From an uncultured Saprospiraceae bacterium (GTDB lineage Bacteria > Bacteroidota > Bacteroidia > Chitinophagales > Saprospiraceae), in contig CALLWB010000017.1 of NCBI GenBank assembly GCA_938016265.1, forward strand, positions 62,001 to 126,000: a DNA stretch of 64,000 nucleotides. Direction: 5' to 3'. A program made the translations under genes and the position numbers. Numbering within the stretch: the first letter of the stretch is position 1; each line of letters opens with the position of its first letter. Positions 35,195 to 43,649 of this stretch are shown in pieces. Under the pieces are notes generated by a model. That model ran no database searches, was not told where the DNA came from, and saw only the letters and a list, made by a program, of their open reading frames with translations.

Positions 35195-35454
35195 GCAATA
35201 TTAAAAAACGCCATAAGGTTTGAAACGCACAAAGCGCATTACAACTGCACAGCCCTGCCTGGCGATCAGTTTACAATGCAGTGCGAAAGCGCAACATATC
35301 TAGAAAAACACGAAAAAGACACCTGCCACCGTCCACATAACTACTCCTTTTGCCAATTGGTATTGAATTTGATTACCTACTACTTGATAAGAACTTCTAT
35401 TAGGGAATGATCTTATGCAACTAACTGCAGATTGAATTTTCGATTTTGCATTAT

Positions 35455-35481
35455 ACCCTGATTCTATACAAGAATCTGGGT
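35455..35481. repeat. Inverted repeat overlapping the -33 region of the TlpA-like gene
   Basis: ACCC-T-GATTCT pairs with AGAATC-T-GGGT around ATACA, with ten pairs and one T-T mismatch. It ends eight bases before the -7 box, a position suited to an operator. Confidence 0.5.
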
Positions 35482-35489
35482 TAAATAGT

Positions 35490-35497
35490 TATTTTTG
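35490..35497 (+). promoter_or_regulatory. Bacteroidota -7 box for the TlpA-like gene
   Basis: TATTTTTG matches TAnnTTTG. The leader would be about 20 bases. It contains a four-codon ATG frame (35512-35526) whose stop overlaps the real start codon. Confidence 0.5.
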
Positions 35498-35522
35498 CAA
35501 TCAAATCAACAATGCTCAAGAG

Positions 35523-36959
35523 ATGAATAAAAGGATTTTTGTTTTACCGGTTTTACTTTGTTTTTTGTTTTTTGGATCTACTCTTTTTGCTCAAAAAAGT
35601 GGCCATCAAATAGAACTAAAAATTGCCAATTTTGAGGGCGATCAGGCTTATTTTTCTGTGCACTACGACGGAAAACAGTATATAAAAGATACGATGAACC
35701 TCAATGACAAAGGGACTTTTGTAATGGAGGGAGAGAAGTCAATGCCCGGCGGTGTTTATTTAGTAATTCTCCCACCAAAAAACAATTATTTTGAGTTGTT
35801 GCTAAGTGAAGGAGACCAGCACTTCACCGTAGAAACAGATGCTAAAAATGCTGTCTCCGCAATGAAGGTCAAAGGATCTAAAGAAAATCAACTGTTGTAC
35901 GATTATCTAAATTTCCTGAGCGCCCAACGCAGCAAAGCAGATCCGTTAACCGCGGAAGAAGAAAAAGCCACCGGCGCTAAAAAAGAAAAACTAGGAAAAC
36001 AACTGGACGCAATTGATCAGGAAGTAAAACAATATCAAGAAAAATTGATCGCTGAAAATCCAGGGACTTTATGTGCTGCACAAATAAAATCAACTTTAGA
36101 TCCTCCTATTCCAGAACCAAAAGAAAAATTGGATAAAGACGCGCTCGGCAAGTACCAATATCAATATATTAAAGACCATTTTTTCGACAACATCGACTTG
36201 AATGATGAACGACTTGTCCGATCACAAATTCTAAAACCAAGAATCGAACATTATCTGGACAAAATGACTTATCAAATTCCTGATTCATTGATGAAGGAAG
36301 TCGATTTTTTGCTGGAAGAAAGTCAGGAAACCGAAGAGATGTTTAAGTACCTATTAGTTCATTGTGTGAATAAATATGCTCGTTCCAAGGTAGTTGGCAT
36401 GGATGCAGTATATGTGCATATTGTAGACAAGTATTATGCTACAGGAAAAGCACCATGGACAGAAGAGGAACAGCTCAAAAAAATGATCAAAAATGCCAAG
36501 GACTTAAAACCCTTGCTTATTGGCAAAAAGTCTCCAAACATCAAAATAAAAACGATAGACGGCAAACCAATAGAACTGCACGACATAGAATCAGAATACA
36601 CCGTATTGTACTTTTGGGATCCTGAATGCGGTCATTGTACAAAAGCCGTTCCTGACATGAAGGAGTTTTACAAGGAATACAAAAACAAGGGCGTTACCAT
36701 GTTTAGCGTGTGCACAAAAGACAAGAACAAGGAGGAATGTGTGAAGTCTATCGAAGAAAAAGAGATTGGCGGTTGGCTAAACACCATGGCAACAGAAAAC
36801 CATGAATTGTATTACCGTTTGCACTACGCTATCAAATCCACTCCAGTGACCTACATTCTGGACAAAGACAAAGTGATACTTTCTAAAAACATTGGCGCTT
36901 CTCAAATGAAAGATGTCATGGAGATGTTGATCAAGTTGGATAAAAAAGACAAGAAATAG
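35523..36959 (+). CDS. TlpA-like thioredoxin-fold protein with DUF4369-type N-terminus
   Basis: A 478-residue exported protein. A signal peptide (1-24, LFAQ) precedes a DUF4369-like beta domain (about 28-130), a long charged helical middle (about 130-320) and a TlpA/AhpC-type thioredoxin domain (about 335-475). The redox pair is Cys369/Cys372 in PECGHC, and the cis-proline segment is STPVTYIL. The protein should reduce or shuffle disulfides in the periplasm and may serve cytochrome maturation or folding of the cysteine-rich exported proteins nearby; that link is inference. It has its own promoter with an operator-like inverted repeat. Confidence 0.88.
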   Translation: MNKRIFVLPVLLCFLFFGSTLFAQKSGHQIELKIANFEGDQAYFSVHYDGKQYIKDTMNLNDKGTFVMEGEKSMPGGVYLVILPPKNNYFELLLSEGDQHFTVETDAKNAVSAMKVKGSKENQLLYDYLNFLSAQRSKADPLTAEEEKATGAKKEKLGKQLDAIDQEVKQYQEKLIAENPGTLCAAQIKSTLDPPIPEPKEKLDKDALGKYQYQYIKDHFFDNIDLNDERLVRSQILKPRIEHYLDKMTYQIPDSLMKEVDFLLEESQETEEMFKYLLVHCVNKYARSKVVGMDAVYVHIVDKYYATGKAPWTEEEQLKKMIKNAKDLKPLLIGKKSPNIKIKTIDGKPIELHDIESEYTVLYFWDPECGHCTKAVPDMKEFYKEYKNKGVTMFSVCTKDKNKEECVKSIEEKEIGGWLNTMATENHELYYRLHYAIKSTPVTYILDKDKVILSKNIGASQMKDVMEMLIKLDKKDKK

Positions 36960-37144
36960 AAACCACCAATAGCTCCTTGCAGAAAAATAAATGGAAGAAG
37001 GAGTAATGGCTAGCAGGTAGTCCAGCGATAATCTATTTATTCAACCAAGTAGTGTTCCCAATGGGCATAAAGCATTCTTCCTGCACGCTCTATACCATTT
37101 TCTAGAACTCCTTATCTTATATAAAAGACTACCATAGTAACCAT

Positions 37145-37176
37145 AAAAAAAGGACTAAAACTTTCGTTGTAGTCCT
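37145..37176 (-). terminator. Minus-strand terminator downstream of the M43 protease region
   Basis: AGGACTA (37151-37157) pairs with TAGTCCT (37170-37176). On the minus strand the stem is followed by a run of T. Confidence 0.75.
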
Positions 37177-37201
37177 CAGGTAGGGAGGAATTAGAGTAAA
37201 A

Positions 37202-37255
37202 CTATTTTATCTTAATCATCCTATACCATGGATTCTTGACTTGAAAAATAGAGGG
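37202..37255 (-). pseudogene. Possible relic of a T9SS sorting-domain tail
   Basis: A 17-codon open frame ends in RMIKIK and a TAG stop, the typical last residues of T9SS type A sorting domains. It lies just upstream of a terminator hairpin and is itself preceded by an in-frame stop. It may be the leftover of a duplicated cargo gene, but the frame is short enough to be chance. Confidence 0.2.
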
Positions 37256-37307
37256 CTAAAGCTTTCACCTTAGCCCCCCTTTTGTAAGGGTAGAGAGATA
37301 AAGTCTG

Positions 37308-39014
37308 TTATTTACTTATCATTAATTTTTGCACCTCTACGGTACCTTCTGTATTTGAAACTTTTATTAGGTAAATGCCGTTTGCTAATTCATTGACATT
37401 AAAATCTACAGAACCGTTGTTTCCGTTTGCGGAAGTTTGATTTACTGTTTTACCCAGCATGTCGATAATTGATATCTCTACACGTTCGTTAACATTAGCT
37501 GAAAACTCAACGGTAACGATTCGATTGGCTGGATTTGGATAAACACTTAGTCCAAGACCATCCGTTAATCTACTAGAAGTTCCTGCTGTAAAGGTAGATG
37601 CAGACCAGCCACTTGTGCTACTAGCGCAAACTGATTGAACCTCCCACTCATAAGCAGCGTTTTTAGTAACTGACGCTTTAACAGAAGTATTAGAAGTTGT
37701 TACATTTGACCAGGATGAAGATCCCGCAAGTCGTAAACGAACGTTGTAAGAAGTTGCTGCGCTTACAGAATTCCAAGAAAGCAAAGCTTCTCGTCCTCCT
37801 TTTCTGGATTGGCTATATAAGTTTGATGGGTCATCACATGGTCCGGTAGTAGGACAAGCTGGGCAAGTTGCTCCACCACAATCTACACCTGTTTCATCAC
37901 CGTTCATTGTTCCATCTGAACAGGTTGGTCCAGTAGGACAAGCCGGGCAAGTTGCTCCACCGCAATCTACACCTGTTTCATCACCGTTCATCGTTCCATC
38001 TGAACAAGTAGGACCAGTTGGGCCTCCACCCCCGCAAGCAGTGGAAGAAAGGAGGCTTGATCGAGGGCCAGCTAAACACGCTTGCATTCTGGCTTTTTGT
38101 CCTGCTGTAAATAGATTCATACAACCATCATCCGAATAGTCCATATAGTTTTCAACCATATCCAGTGAATTACAAGAAACATGTCCAGAAGCACATCCAT
38201 AATTTGCACCATCAGATGCAGGTGTATCTGAAACAAAATCATCTACACTACAACCACCATCGCCCCAAATATGTCTTAAATTTAACCAGTGACCTACTTC
38301 GTGAGTCGTAGTTCGCCCTAAGTTGTATGTGGAGTTTAAGGTTCCAACTCTACCGAAAGCGTTATATAATACGACTACTCCATCTGTAGAAGGTGAACCG
38401 CCAGGGAATTGAGCATAGCCTAGCAACCCTTGACCAAGGTTACACACCCAAATATTCAGGTATTGGGTAGCATCCCATGGATCAACACCACCACGAGCGG
38501 TTTTTTTCATTGAATCGTCGGTACCAAATGATCGTTTTTTGGTTCTTACGCGATTGATACCATTCGTAGCATTTCCGTTAGGGTCGACTGTTGCCATGCA
38601 GAATTCTATTTCTGTATCTGCTCCTTGAGACCAGTCATTTGTTCTATCCGAATTTGTTCTTCTGAAATCTTCATTTAGCACAGCAATTTGAGAAAGTACT
38701 TGAGCGTCACTGATATTCTCGGTAGTAGTTTTCCAAAGAACATGCACAACAACAGGTATTGTAACGACTGCTCGTTGGTTTTGCTGTTGGTTGTTTGCCA
38801 CAAAGTCATTAGTAAACCGTTCGATGTCTTGCATTTTAGCTTCCAAAAATAGATCTTCTTGCAATTGCCTGTCCAGGACATCCATTGCAGAACAATTTCT
38901 AACTAGGGGCCCCTCAACTTCTAGTTGGTTTGAGTTTTCTTGATTTCCTTGTGCATACAATGCAAAAGGTAAACTTATAAAAAGAATTAAAGCGAATTTG
39001 AATAGGTAATTCAT
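37308..39014 (-). CDS. Secreted M43 (pappalysin-like) zinc metalloprotease with T9SS sorting domain
   Basis: A 568-residue exported protease. A signal peptide (1-21) and propeptide (to about 80) precede an M43 catalytic domain (about 85-325). That domain has the zinc site HEVGHWLNLRH (His238, Glu239, His242, His248) and a Met-turn region MDYSDDGCMNLFT. Two identical-pattern 28-residue cysteine repeats follow (CSDGTMNGDETGVDCGG, about 333-388), then a fibronectin type III domain (about 392-480) and a T9SS type A sorting domain (about 488-568). It should degrade proteins at the surface or outside. A perfect -7 box with a TTTG 18 bases upstream gives one of the best promoters in the window. Confidence 0.93.
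   Translation of the reverse strand: MNYLFKFALILFISLPFALYAQGNQENSNQLEVEGPLVRNCSAMDVLDRQLQEDLFLEAKMQDIERFTNDFVANNQQQNQRAVVTIPVVVHVLWKTTTENISDAQVLSQIAVLNEDFRRTNSDRTNDWSQGADTEIEFCMATVDPNGNATNGINRVRTKKRSFGTDDSMKKTARGGVDPWDATQYLNIWVCNLGQGLLGYAQFPGGSPSTDGVVVLYNAFGRVGTLNSTYNLGRTTTHEVGHWLNLRHIWGDGGCSVDDFVSDTPASDGANYGCASGHVSCNSLDMVENYMDYSDDGCMNLFTAGQKARMQACLAGPRSSLLSSTACGGGGPTGPTCSDGTMNGDETGVDCGGATCPACPTGPTCSDGTMNGDETGVDCGGATCPACPTTGPCDDPSNLYSQSRKGGREALLSWNSVSAATSYNVRLRLAGSSSWSNVTTSNTSVKASVTKNAAYEWEVQSVCASSTSGWSASTFTAGTSSRLTDGLGLSVYPNPANRIVTVEFSANVNERVEISIIDMLGKTVNQTSANGNNGSVDFNVNELANGIYLIKVSNTEGTVEVQKLMISK
37851..38018. repeat. Two tandem 84-bp direct repeats inside the M43 protease gene
   Basis: Units 37851-37934 and 37935-38018 differ at only a handful of bases and encode two copies of a 28-residue six-cysteine-type linker repeat. 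An in-frame gain or loss of units is expected here. Confidence 0.85.
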
Positions 39015-39045
39015 GTGAAATTTGTTTGACGTATTATTTAATGCT

Positions 39046-39053
39046 CAAAAATA
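39046..39053 (-). promoter_or_regulatory. Bacteroidota -7 box for the M43 protease gene
   Basis: TATTTTTG on the minus strand matches TAnnTTTG. TTTG lies 18 bases upstream at the -33 position. The leader is about 27 bases. Confidence 0.6.
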
Positions 39054-39281
39054 AGGCTCAATCCTGAATTGCAAACTATAATCTTACACGAACCATACGA
39101 ACCCAAAGAAAATTCGCTTAAACTTATTAGTAATAATAATTGATATATATGAAAAACAAAACTCACCTATACGGCAACAAATAAAATGTTGTTAAGGTAT
39201 TGATATTAACGAAAGCCTATTAAAAATCAACTACACTAAATCATGTAACCAAACAAAATTCAATGTTAAACAACATACAAT

Positions 39282-40025
39282 TTACTGTTTGACGAATTGT
39301 TTGGATACAAGTCGTTTAGCATTTGATGAATCGTAGGCTACAAGCGAAAAACTTCCTGGTGGTAATTGTTTTATTCTCAATGTGAGATCATTGGATGTCC
39401 CAATAAATTCTGAGATCATCATCACTTTGCCTTGTATATTGTAAATAATAACTGAAATATTCCTTCCCCAATTTTTGCCACGTGTTAGAGAAATAACATC
39501 AGTAGCTGGATTTGGAAATAGCTTTATCTCCTTATTGCTATTAAAATTACTATTGAAGATATTTGAGGGATTTTCAATAACGTATATACTATCAATTACT
39601 ATATTGTTAGTAGAATCAGAATCTGAGCCAGCACTTGATCTTGGCCAAATGGTCACGATATTATTATAGTTTGAAAGAAAATAGTCATTGTCTGCTTCAA
39701 TATCCTTACTATAAAAAATAGTGTCTCCAGGTGGCAATAAGGGCGAATTTGAGTTAAATGCATAGGTTGGAATACCATTTTGTGGAACGCTTGCAGGCAC
39801 ATTTCCAGAAATTAGAAAATTCATTAGGATTCCGGGAGGGACACTCAAATTACCTACATTCGTAATTTTCCCTTCTATTAAAAAATCTTCATGAAGTAAA
39901 ACGGTATCCTGCATTTCAAAATCAATAAACTTGAGATCGAAGGGTTGTGCAGATAAGTTGACACTCAAAAACAAGCAAAATATTGCCTTGAACAGAAAAT
40001 TGGTCATTTTGTTATAATCTTTCAT
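39282..40025 (-). CDS. Secreted CARDB-like protein with T9SS sorting domain
   Basis: A 247-residue exported protein. After a signal peptide (cleaved after LSAQ), residues about 28-150 look like a single CARDB-type beta-sandwich (DFEMQDTVLLHEDFLIEGKITNVGNLSVPPG). Residues about 165-247 form a T9SS type A sorting domain (LFPNPATDVISL). The function of such small cargo is unknown; adhesion or scaffolding is plausible. A start at 40007 would give a more compact signal peptide; both starts lie below the -7 box at 40039-40046. It is head-to-head with a helical-protein gene (84 bases), repeating the pattern at 29.3 and 32.5 kb. Confidence 0.8.
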   Translation of the reverse strand: MKDYNKMTNFLFKAIFCLFLSVNLSAQPFDLKFIDFEMQDTVLLHEDFLIEGKITNVGNLSVPPGILMNFLISGNVPASVPQNGIPTYAFNSNSPLLPPGDTIFYSKDIEADNDYFLSNYNNIVTIWPRSSAGSDSDSTNNIVIDSIYVIENPSNIFNSNFNSNKEIKLFPNPATDVISLTRGKNWGRNISVIIYNIQGKVMMISEFIGTSNDLTLRIKQLPPGSFSLVAYDSSNAKRLVSKQFVKQ

Positions 40026-40038
40026 AAAATATTATACA

Positions 40039-40046
40039 CAAAAATA
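40039..40046 (-). promoter_or_regulatory. Bacteroidota -7 box for the CARDB-like gene
   Basis: TATTTTTG on the minus strand matches TAnnTTTG. A near match on the plus strand (TATCTTTA, 40070-40077) may serve the divergent gene. Confidence 0.45.
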
Positions 40047-40109
40047 CTAGTATTTTTTGTCAATTGAGATATCTTTAGGCTTTAAAACTTACAAACTCAA
40101 AAGACATCT

Positions 40110-41621
40110 ATGCGGTATTATCTTACAAACTTAATCTCAAGCTTAAGCAAAGAAGAAGTACGTTATTTCAAGATATACAATACCCGGTTTAAGTATTTGG
40201 GAGAGGCCAAAAAAGTGATTCAGCTTTTTGATTTGATAAGAATAAAAAAAGTTGATGAATATGATGCTTCTATTATAGACCAGTTTTATGATTCGGGTTC
40301 TAAGAATGCATTCTATCGACTTAAGAATAGGCTAGTATCTGATATTGAGGCCAGCATTGTCCAAATGAATCAGAAAAACGATGAAGAATCTACTATCTAT
40401 TATAACTTGCATTTGGCGAAAATATTTTTTCATAAATCCGATTATGAAAAGTCGCTGAACTATTTGGAAAAAGCAAGAAAAATTGCCGAAAAGACAAACC
40501 GGTATGACCTTTTAAATACCATCTATTCAAAGTATATCAAACTTACCAGATACAATTCCAAACTGGATATTGATAAATATATCGACTTAAGTAAAAACAA
40601 CCTTGAGTTGTTAGAGATTACCACACATAACGATCTTCTGATAAGTAAGGTCAATTTTAAACTTAGAAAAAGTAATTTTTCAGGAAAGAATGAATTGCTT
40701 TCGCAGATGCTGGACGACATCGTGAATGAGCTGAAAATGAAAAGCGAATTCCTCAAAACGCCTCTTCTTAGATTTCAAATGAATCACTGTGTGCGGGGCA
40801 TTTTGCTGGAAAAAAAAGACTTTTCCACCTTAATCGAGTACCTGACCTCCAGCTACAAGGAATTTAAGAACGAAAAGCTCTTCAACCAAGAGTTTCATGA
40901 GGAAAAACTGATCCTGCTCTCTTGGATCGTGAATACACTTCCTCGAAGCGGTAATTTTAATCAAATCAACATTTACATTAATGAACTTCAAGAAGCACTC
41001 ACCGAATTTGGTGGACTGCATTCTGCAAATTATCGCTGGTTGTATTACCAAACTAAAGTTATCTATTATTCTTTTTCCAGAAAAATAAATGAGGCCATTG
41101 AGCTAATAAAAGGAATTCAAGAAGACAATACATTAACAGTAATCCCTCACTATCACATTTTCACCCATTTCAATCTTTCTGTTCTTTATTTTTATTTGAA
41201 GGATTACGGAGCATCACTTTCTGCCATTTCAAACATTATACTCTCGTCAGACTTTAACAAAAACGCTGTAAACTGGCAAATGGCTATTTCGTTGGTGGAA
41301 ATCATTTTAAGGATAGAAAACAAAGACCTGATTTTTGCTAATAATCGATGCGCCGAATTTTCCAGACGCTTCAAAAAACAGTTAAAAGACGAAAAATATT
41401 CACGCGAAAGGGATTTCCTCCGAATTCTAAAGGGATTCACCTCCTTGTCTAATCCAATTTCTAACCCAAAACAGCTCCATAAAATATCAGATTTTATTGA
41501 GAAATCCCCCCAATTTGAACCTGGTGCTAATGAAGCAATAAACTATAAATTATGGCTGATCTCTAAACTGGAAAAGCGAGACTACTATGAAGTCATGTTA
41601 GAAACCTTCGATGGCCTCTAA
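40110..41621 (+). CDS. Uncharacterised alpha-helical, TPR-like protein (distant member of the paired family)
   Basis: A 503-residue soluble protein without signal peptide, predicted nearly all helical. TPR-like repeats are recognisable at about 88-130 (YYNLHLAKIFFHKSDYEKSLNYLEKARKIAE) and again at about 345-390 (HFNLSVLYFYLKDYGASLSAI). Its N-terminus (LISSLSKEEVRYFKIYNTRFK) resembles the start of the two helical paralogues at 29.5 and 32.4 kb, and its size and genomic position match. Overall identity is low, so membership of the same family is inference. It may bind proteins or act as a cytoplasmic scaffold; no enzyme motif is visible. Confidence 0.82.
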   Translation: MRYYLTNLISSLSKEEVRYFKIYNTRFKYLGEAKKVIQLFDLIRIKKVDEYDASIIDQFYDSGSKNAFYRLKNRLVSDIEASIVQMNQKNDEESTIYYNLHLAKIFFHKSDYEKSLNYLEKARKIAEKTNRYDLLNTIYSKYIKLTRYNSKLDIDKYIDLSKNNLELLEITTHNDLLISKVNFKLRKSNFSGKNELLSQMLDDIVNELKMKSEFLKTPLLRFQMNHCVRGILLEKKDFSTLIEYLTSSYKEFKNEKLFNQEFHEEKLILLSWIVNTLPRSGNFNQINIYINELQEALTEFGGLHSANYRWLYYQTKVIYYSFSRKINEAIELIKGIQEDNTLTVIPHYHIFTHFNLSVLYFYLKDYGASLSAISNIILSSDFNKNAVNWQMAISLVEIILRIENKDLIFANNRCAEFSRRFKKQLKDEKYSRERDFLRILKGFTSLSNPISNPKQLHKISDFIEKSPQFEPGANEAINYKLWLISKLEKRDYYEVMLETFDGL

Positions 41622-41775
41622 CCTGAAATCACAATTATAAACTATTTGAAAAATTAAAAAATTCGCCTCTACTTCTGTCATTTGTACAATAAATTAACAT
41701 TGTCAGAACAAATTTGTGATACTTTGAGTTTAACTTGTAAAGAAATTCATTGGTGTAACAAATAACCGTCAAATC

Positions 41776-42288
41776 ATGTACAAAATACTAATCCTAACCT
41801 TTCTCTCTAGTTTACTATTCCATGTCGGATGTTCTCAGTCCAATCAGGTGGCAACTACGAAAGTGGAGGAAACCAGCCAAAAACCTGGTCCAGCAGTAGA
41901 AAAAATCGAAAAAACAGAGGAAGAATGGCGCGCACAACTCTCCGAAACTGAATTCTACATACTTCGAGAAAAAGGCACAGAACGCTCCTTCACTGGAAAG
42001 TATTGGGATAACAAAAAGGACGGCATCTACTTCTGCTCAGGATGTAACTTGTCTCTTTTTGATGCTGAAACCAAGTTTAAATCAGGGACAGGCTGGCCAA
42101 GTTTCTACCAGCCAATTGCCAAAGGACACGTCATCGAATACACCGACAGTAGCCACGGAATGGCAAGAACGGAAGTCGTTTGCGGACGTTGCGACGGGCA
42201 TCTCGGCCACGTTTTTAATGACGGCCCAAATCCAACAGGACTTCGATACTGCATAAACGGCAATATCCTTCAGTTTAAGGAAAAATAA
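41776..42288 (+). CDS. msrB: Peptide-methionine (R)-S-oxide reductase, lipoprotein form
   Basis: Repairs methionine-R-sulfoxide in proteins. It is 170 residues. An N-terminal lipobox (HVGC, Cys19) and a Glu/Lys-rich linker precede the MsrB domain. Structural zinc cysteines Cys87/Cys90 and Cys136/Cys139 and the catalytic Cys159 in RYCINGN are all present. The lipid anchor places it in the periplasm facing the envelope, where it would protect exported proteins from oxidative damage. It is monocistronic and upstream of the transglutaminase unit, with 128 bases between. Confidence 0.95.
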   Translation: MYKILILTFLSSLLFHVGCSQSNQVATTKVEETSQKPGPAVEKIEKTEEEWRAQLSETEFYILREKGTERSFTGKYWDNKKDGIYFCSGCNLSLFDAETKFKSGTGWPSFYQPIAKGHVIEYTDSSHGMARTEVVCGRCDGHLGHVFNDGPNPTGLRYCINGNILQFKEK

Positions 42289-42384
42289 CCGCCCAAAACA
42301 CTTCTGGCAGTGCTATGAATAAATGTGGTTAACGTTAGCCAAATCATGTACAATACCTGCTACTTTCTGCCCACTACCAACTAC

Positions 42385-42392
42385 TAAATTTG
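42385..42392 (+). promoter_or_regulatory. Bacteroidota -7 box for the transglutaminase unit
   Basis: TAAATTTG matches TAnnTTTG and gives a leader of about 20 bases for the ATG at 42417. Confidence 0.45.
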
Positions 42393-42416
42393 TACCTTTA
42401 TGGTAAATGAACATTT

Positions 42417-43115
42417 ATGAGTCGAGATAACTTTGAACTATATCTTTCTCCTTCTTTTTTTATTGATTCAGATCACGCGGATGTGATTAGCTATGCACAT
42501 TCAATAAGCAAAAATGCTGCAAACACTACTGAGGCAATCAAAAAACTATACTTGAAGGTTCGAGATGACTTCAGGTATGATCCGTACCAAATCGATCTAA
42601 ACCACAAGGCATTAAAGGCTAGCTCCCTGCTCAACCGTTCAGAAAAGAGCGGCTATTGCATAGAGAAAGCTTGTCTTTTAGCAGCATTAGCCAGAGTTAT
42701 CGGCATCCCTAGCCGCCTAGGATTTGCTAATGTGAGAAACCACATCGGTACTGAAAAATTAGTCAACCATTTACGTACCGACTTAATGGTTTTTCATGGC
42801 TATACTGAATTGTACCTCAATGAAAATTGGGTAAAAGCAACACCTGCTTTTAATCTTGGTCTTTGTGAAATGCTAAACGTAGCCCCGCTAGAGTTTGACG
42901 GTACCCAAGATTCCATTCTCCAGGAATTTGATAAAGCAGGCAATGACTATATGCAATTTGAACACGACTATGGCCATTTCCACGATGTACCACATGATTT
43001 GTTCGTTAGAGAAATGATCAAACATTACCCGCACTTATTTACTGAAAAGTCCATGTCAAAATTTGGGATGGTTCATCATATCAAACACTACCAGGAGTTT
43101 TTAGAACTGAAATAA
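42417..43115 (+). CDS. Transglutaminase-like (cysteine protease fold) protein
   Basis: A 232-residue cytoplasmic protein (no signal peptide) with the transglutaminase-like core. Nucleophile Cys81 lies in SGYCIEKACLLAALARVIGIPSRL and His127 in MVFHGYTELYL. In the following strand (NENWVKATPAFN) the position where many relatives have Asp is occupied by Thr, which is common in this subgroup but means the classic triad is not obvious. Activity could be proteolysis or cross-linking of peptides; the substrate is unknown. It is the first gene of a tight unit with DUF4442, two lipoproteins and a small ORF. Confidence 0.87.
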   Translation: MSRDNFELYLSPSFFIDSDHADVISYAHSISKNAANTTEAIKKLYLKVRDDFRYDPYQIDLNHKALKASSLLNRSEKSGYCIEKACLLAALARVIGIPSRLGFANVRNHIGTEKLVNHLRTDLMVFHGYTELYLNENWVKATPAFNLGLCEMLNVAPLEFDGTQDSILQEFDKAGNDYMQFEHDYGHFHDVPHDLFVREMIKHYPHLFTEKSMSKFGMVHHIKHYQEFLELK

Positions 43116-43121
43116 ATCAAA

Positions 43122-43631
43122 TTGGCAGAATTACTCTTTCCCACAAATCGTACAGAATCTACAGAGACCCGCAATTGGAGATGGAAATCTTACTTCGCGC
43201 TCCCCCTTTGGGCCACCGGCAGCAAAATAAAATTTATAAGTGGCGACTGGAGAGAAATTCACCTGCGCCTTTCCTTGAATAGACGGACACGAAACATTGT
43301 AGGAACTATTTTTGGGGGGAGTATTTATAGCTCTGTCGATCCTATTTATATGCTTATGTGGATGAAGATCCTTGGAAAAGACTACATTGTCTGGGATAAA
43401 GCCGCCAGCATCCGATTTCTCATACCAGGAAAAGGCAATCTCAATGCCCAGTTCCTTATTGATGAGGAAGAAATCCAACTGGTAAAAAAAATGTTTACTG
43501 AACAGGGAGAATTTGATAGAGAATATGTGGTACAATTCAAAAATGAAGACAAAAAGGTAGTAGCAGAAATCCGAAAAACTATTTACTTTGCAAATAAGGA
43601 GTTTTACAAAAAGAAAAGATCAAAAAACTAA
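43122..43631 (+). CDS. DUF4442 (hotdog-fold, thioesterase-like) protein
   Basis: A 169-residue soluble protein with the DUF4442 pattern: FGGSIYSSVDPIYMLMWMKILG in the centre, preceded by TRNIVGT, and KAASIRFLIPGKG. The family belongs to the hotdog superfamily of acyl-CoA thioesterases. The start appears to be TTG at 43122, six bases after the previous stop; no ATG exists before the conserved core. Close spacing implies translational coupling with the transglutaminase gene. It may hydrolyse an acyl thioester, but active-site residues are not established for DUF4442. Confidence 0.85.
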   Translation: MAELLFPTNRTESTETRNWRWKSYFALPLWATGSKIKFISGDWREIHLRLSLNRRTRNIVGTIFGGSIYSSVDPIYMLMWMKILGKDYIVWDKAASIRFLIPGKGNLNAQFLIDEEEIQLVKKMFTEQGEFDREYVVQFKNEDKKVVAEIRKTIYFANKEFYKKKRSKN

Positions 43632-43649
43632 CAATCAAATATCAATCCG

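Larger units (their letters stand above)
35195..35522. other. Intergenic region upstream of the TlpA-like gene
   Basis: Bases 35225-35300 form an unusually GC-rich island with several complementary words (GCGC, CTGCA/TGCAG), but I cannot fold it into one convincing structure. The right end holds an inverted repeat (35455-35481) and a perfect -7 box (35490-35497). No gene is visible. Confidence 0.6.
36960..37307. other. Intergenic region with two similar hairpins and a possible gene-tail relic
   Basis: The first hairpin (37145-37176) is a minus-strand terminator. The second (about 37253-37277, GGGCTAA/TTAGCCC) has a related sequence, as if the 3' end of the M43 gene had been duplicated. Between them a short minus-strand frame ends like a T9SS sorting domain. 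No intact gene is present. Confidence 0.55.
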
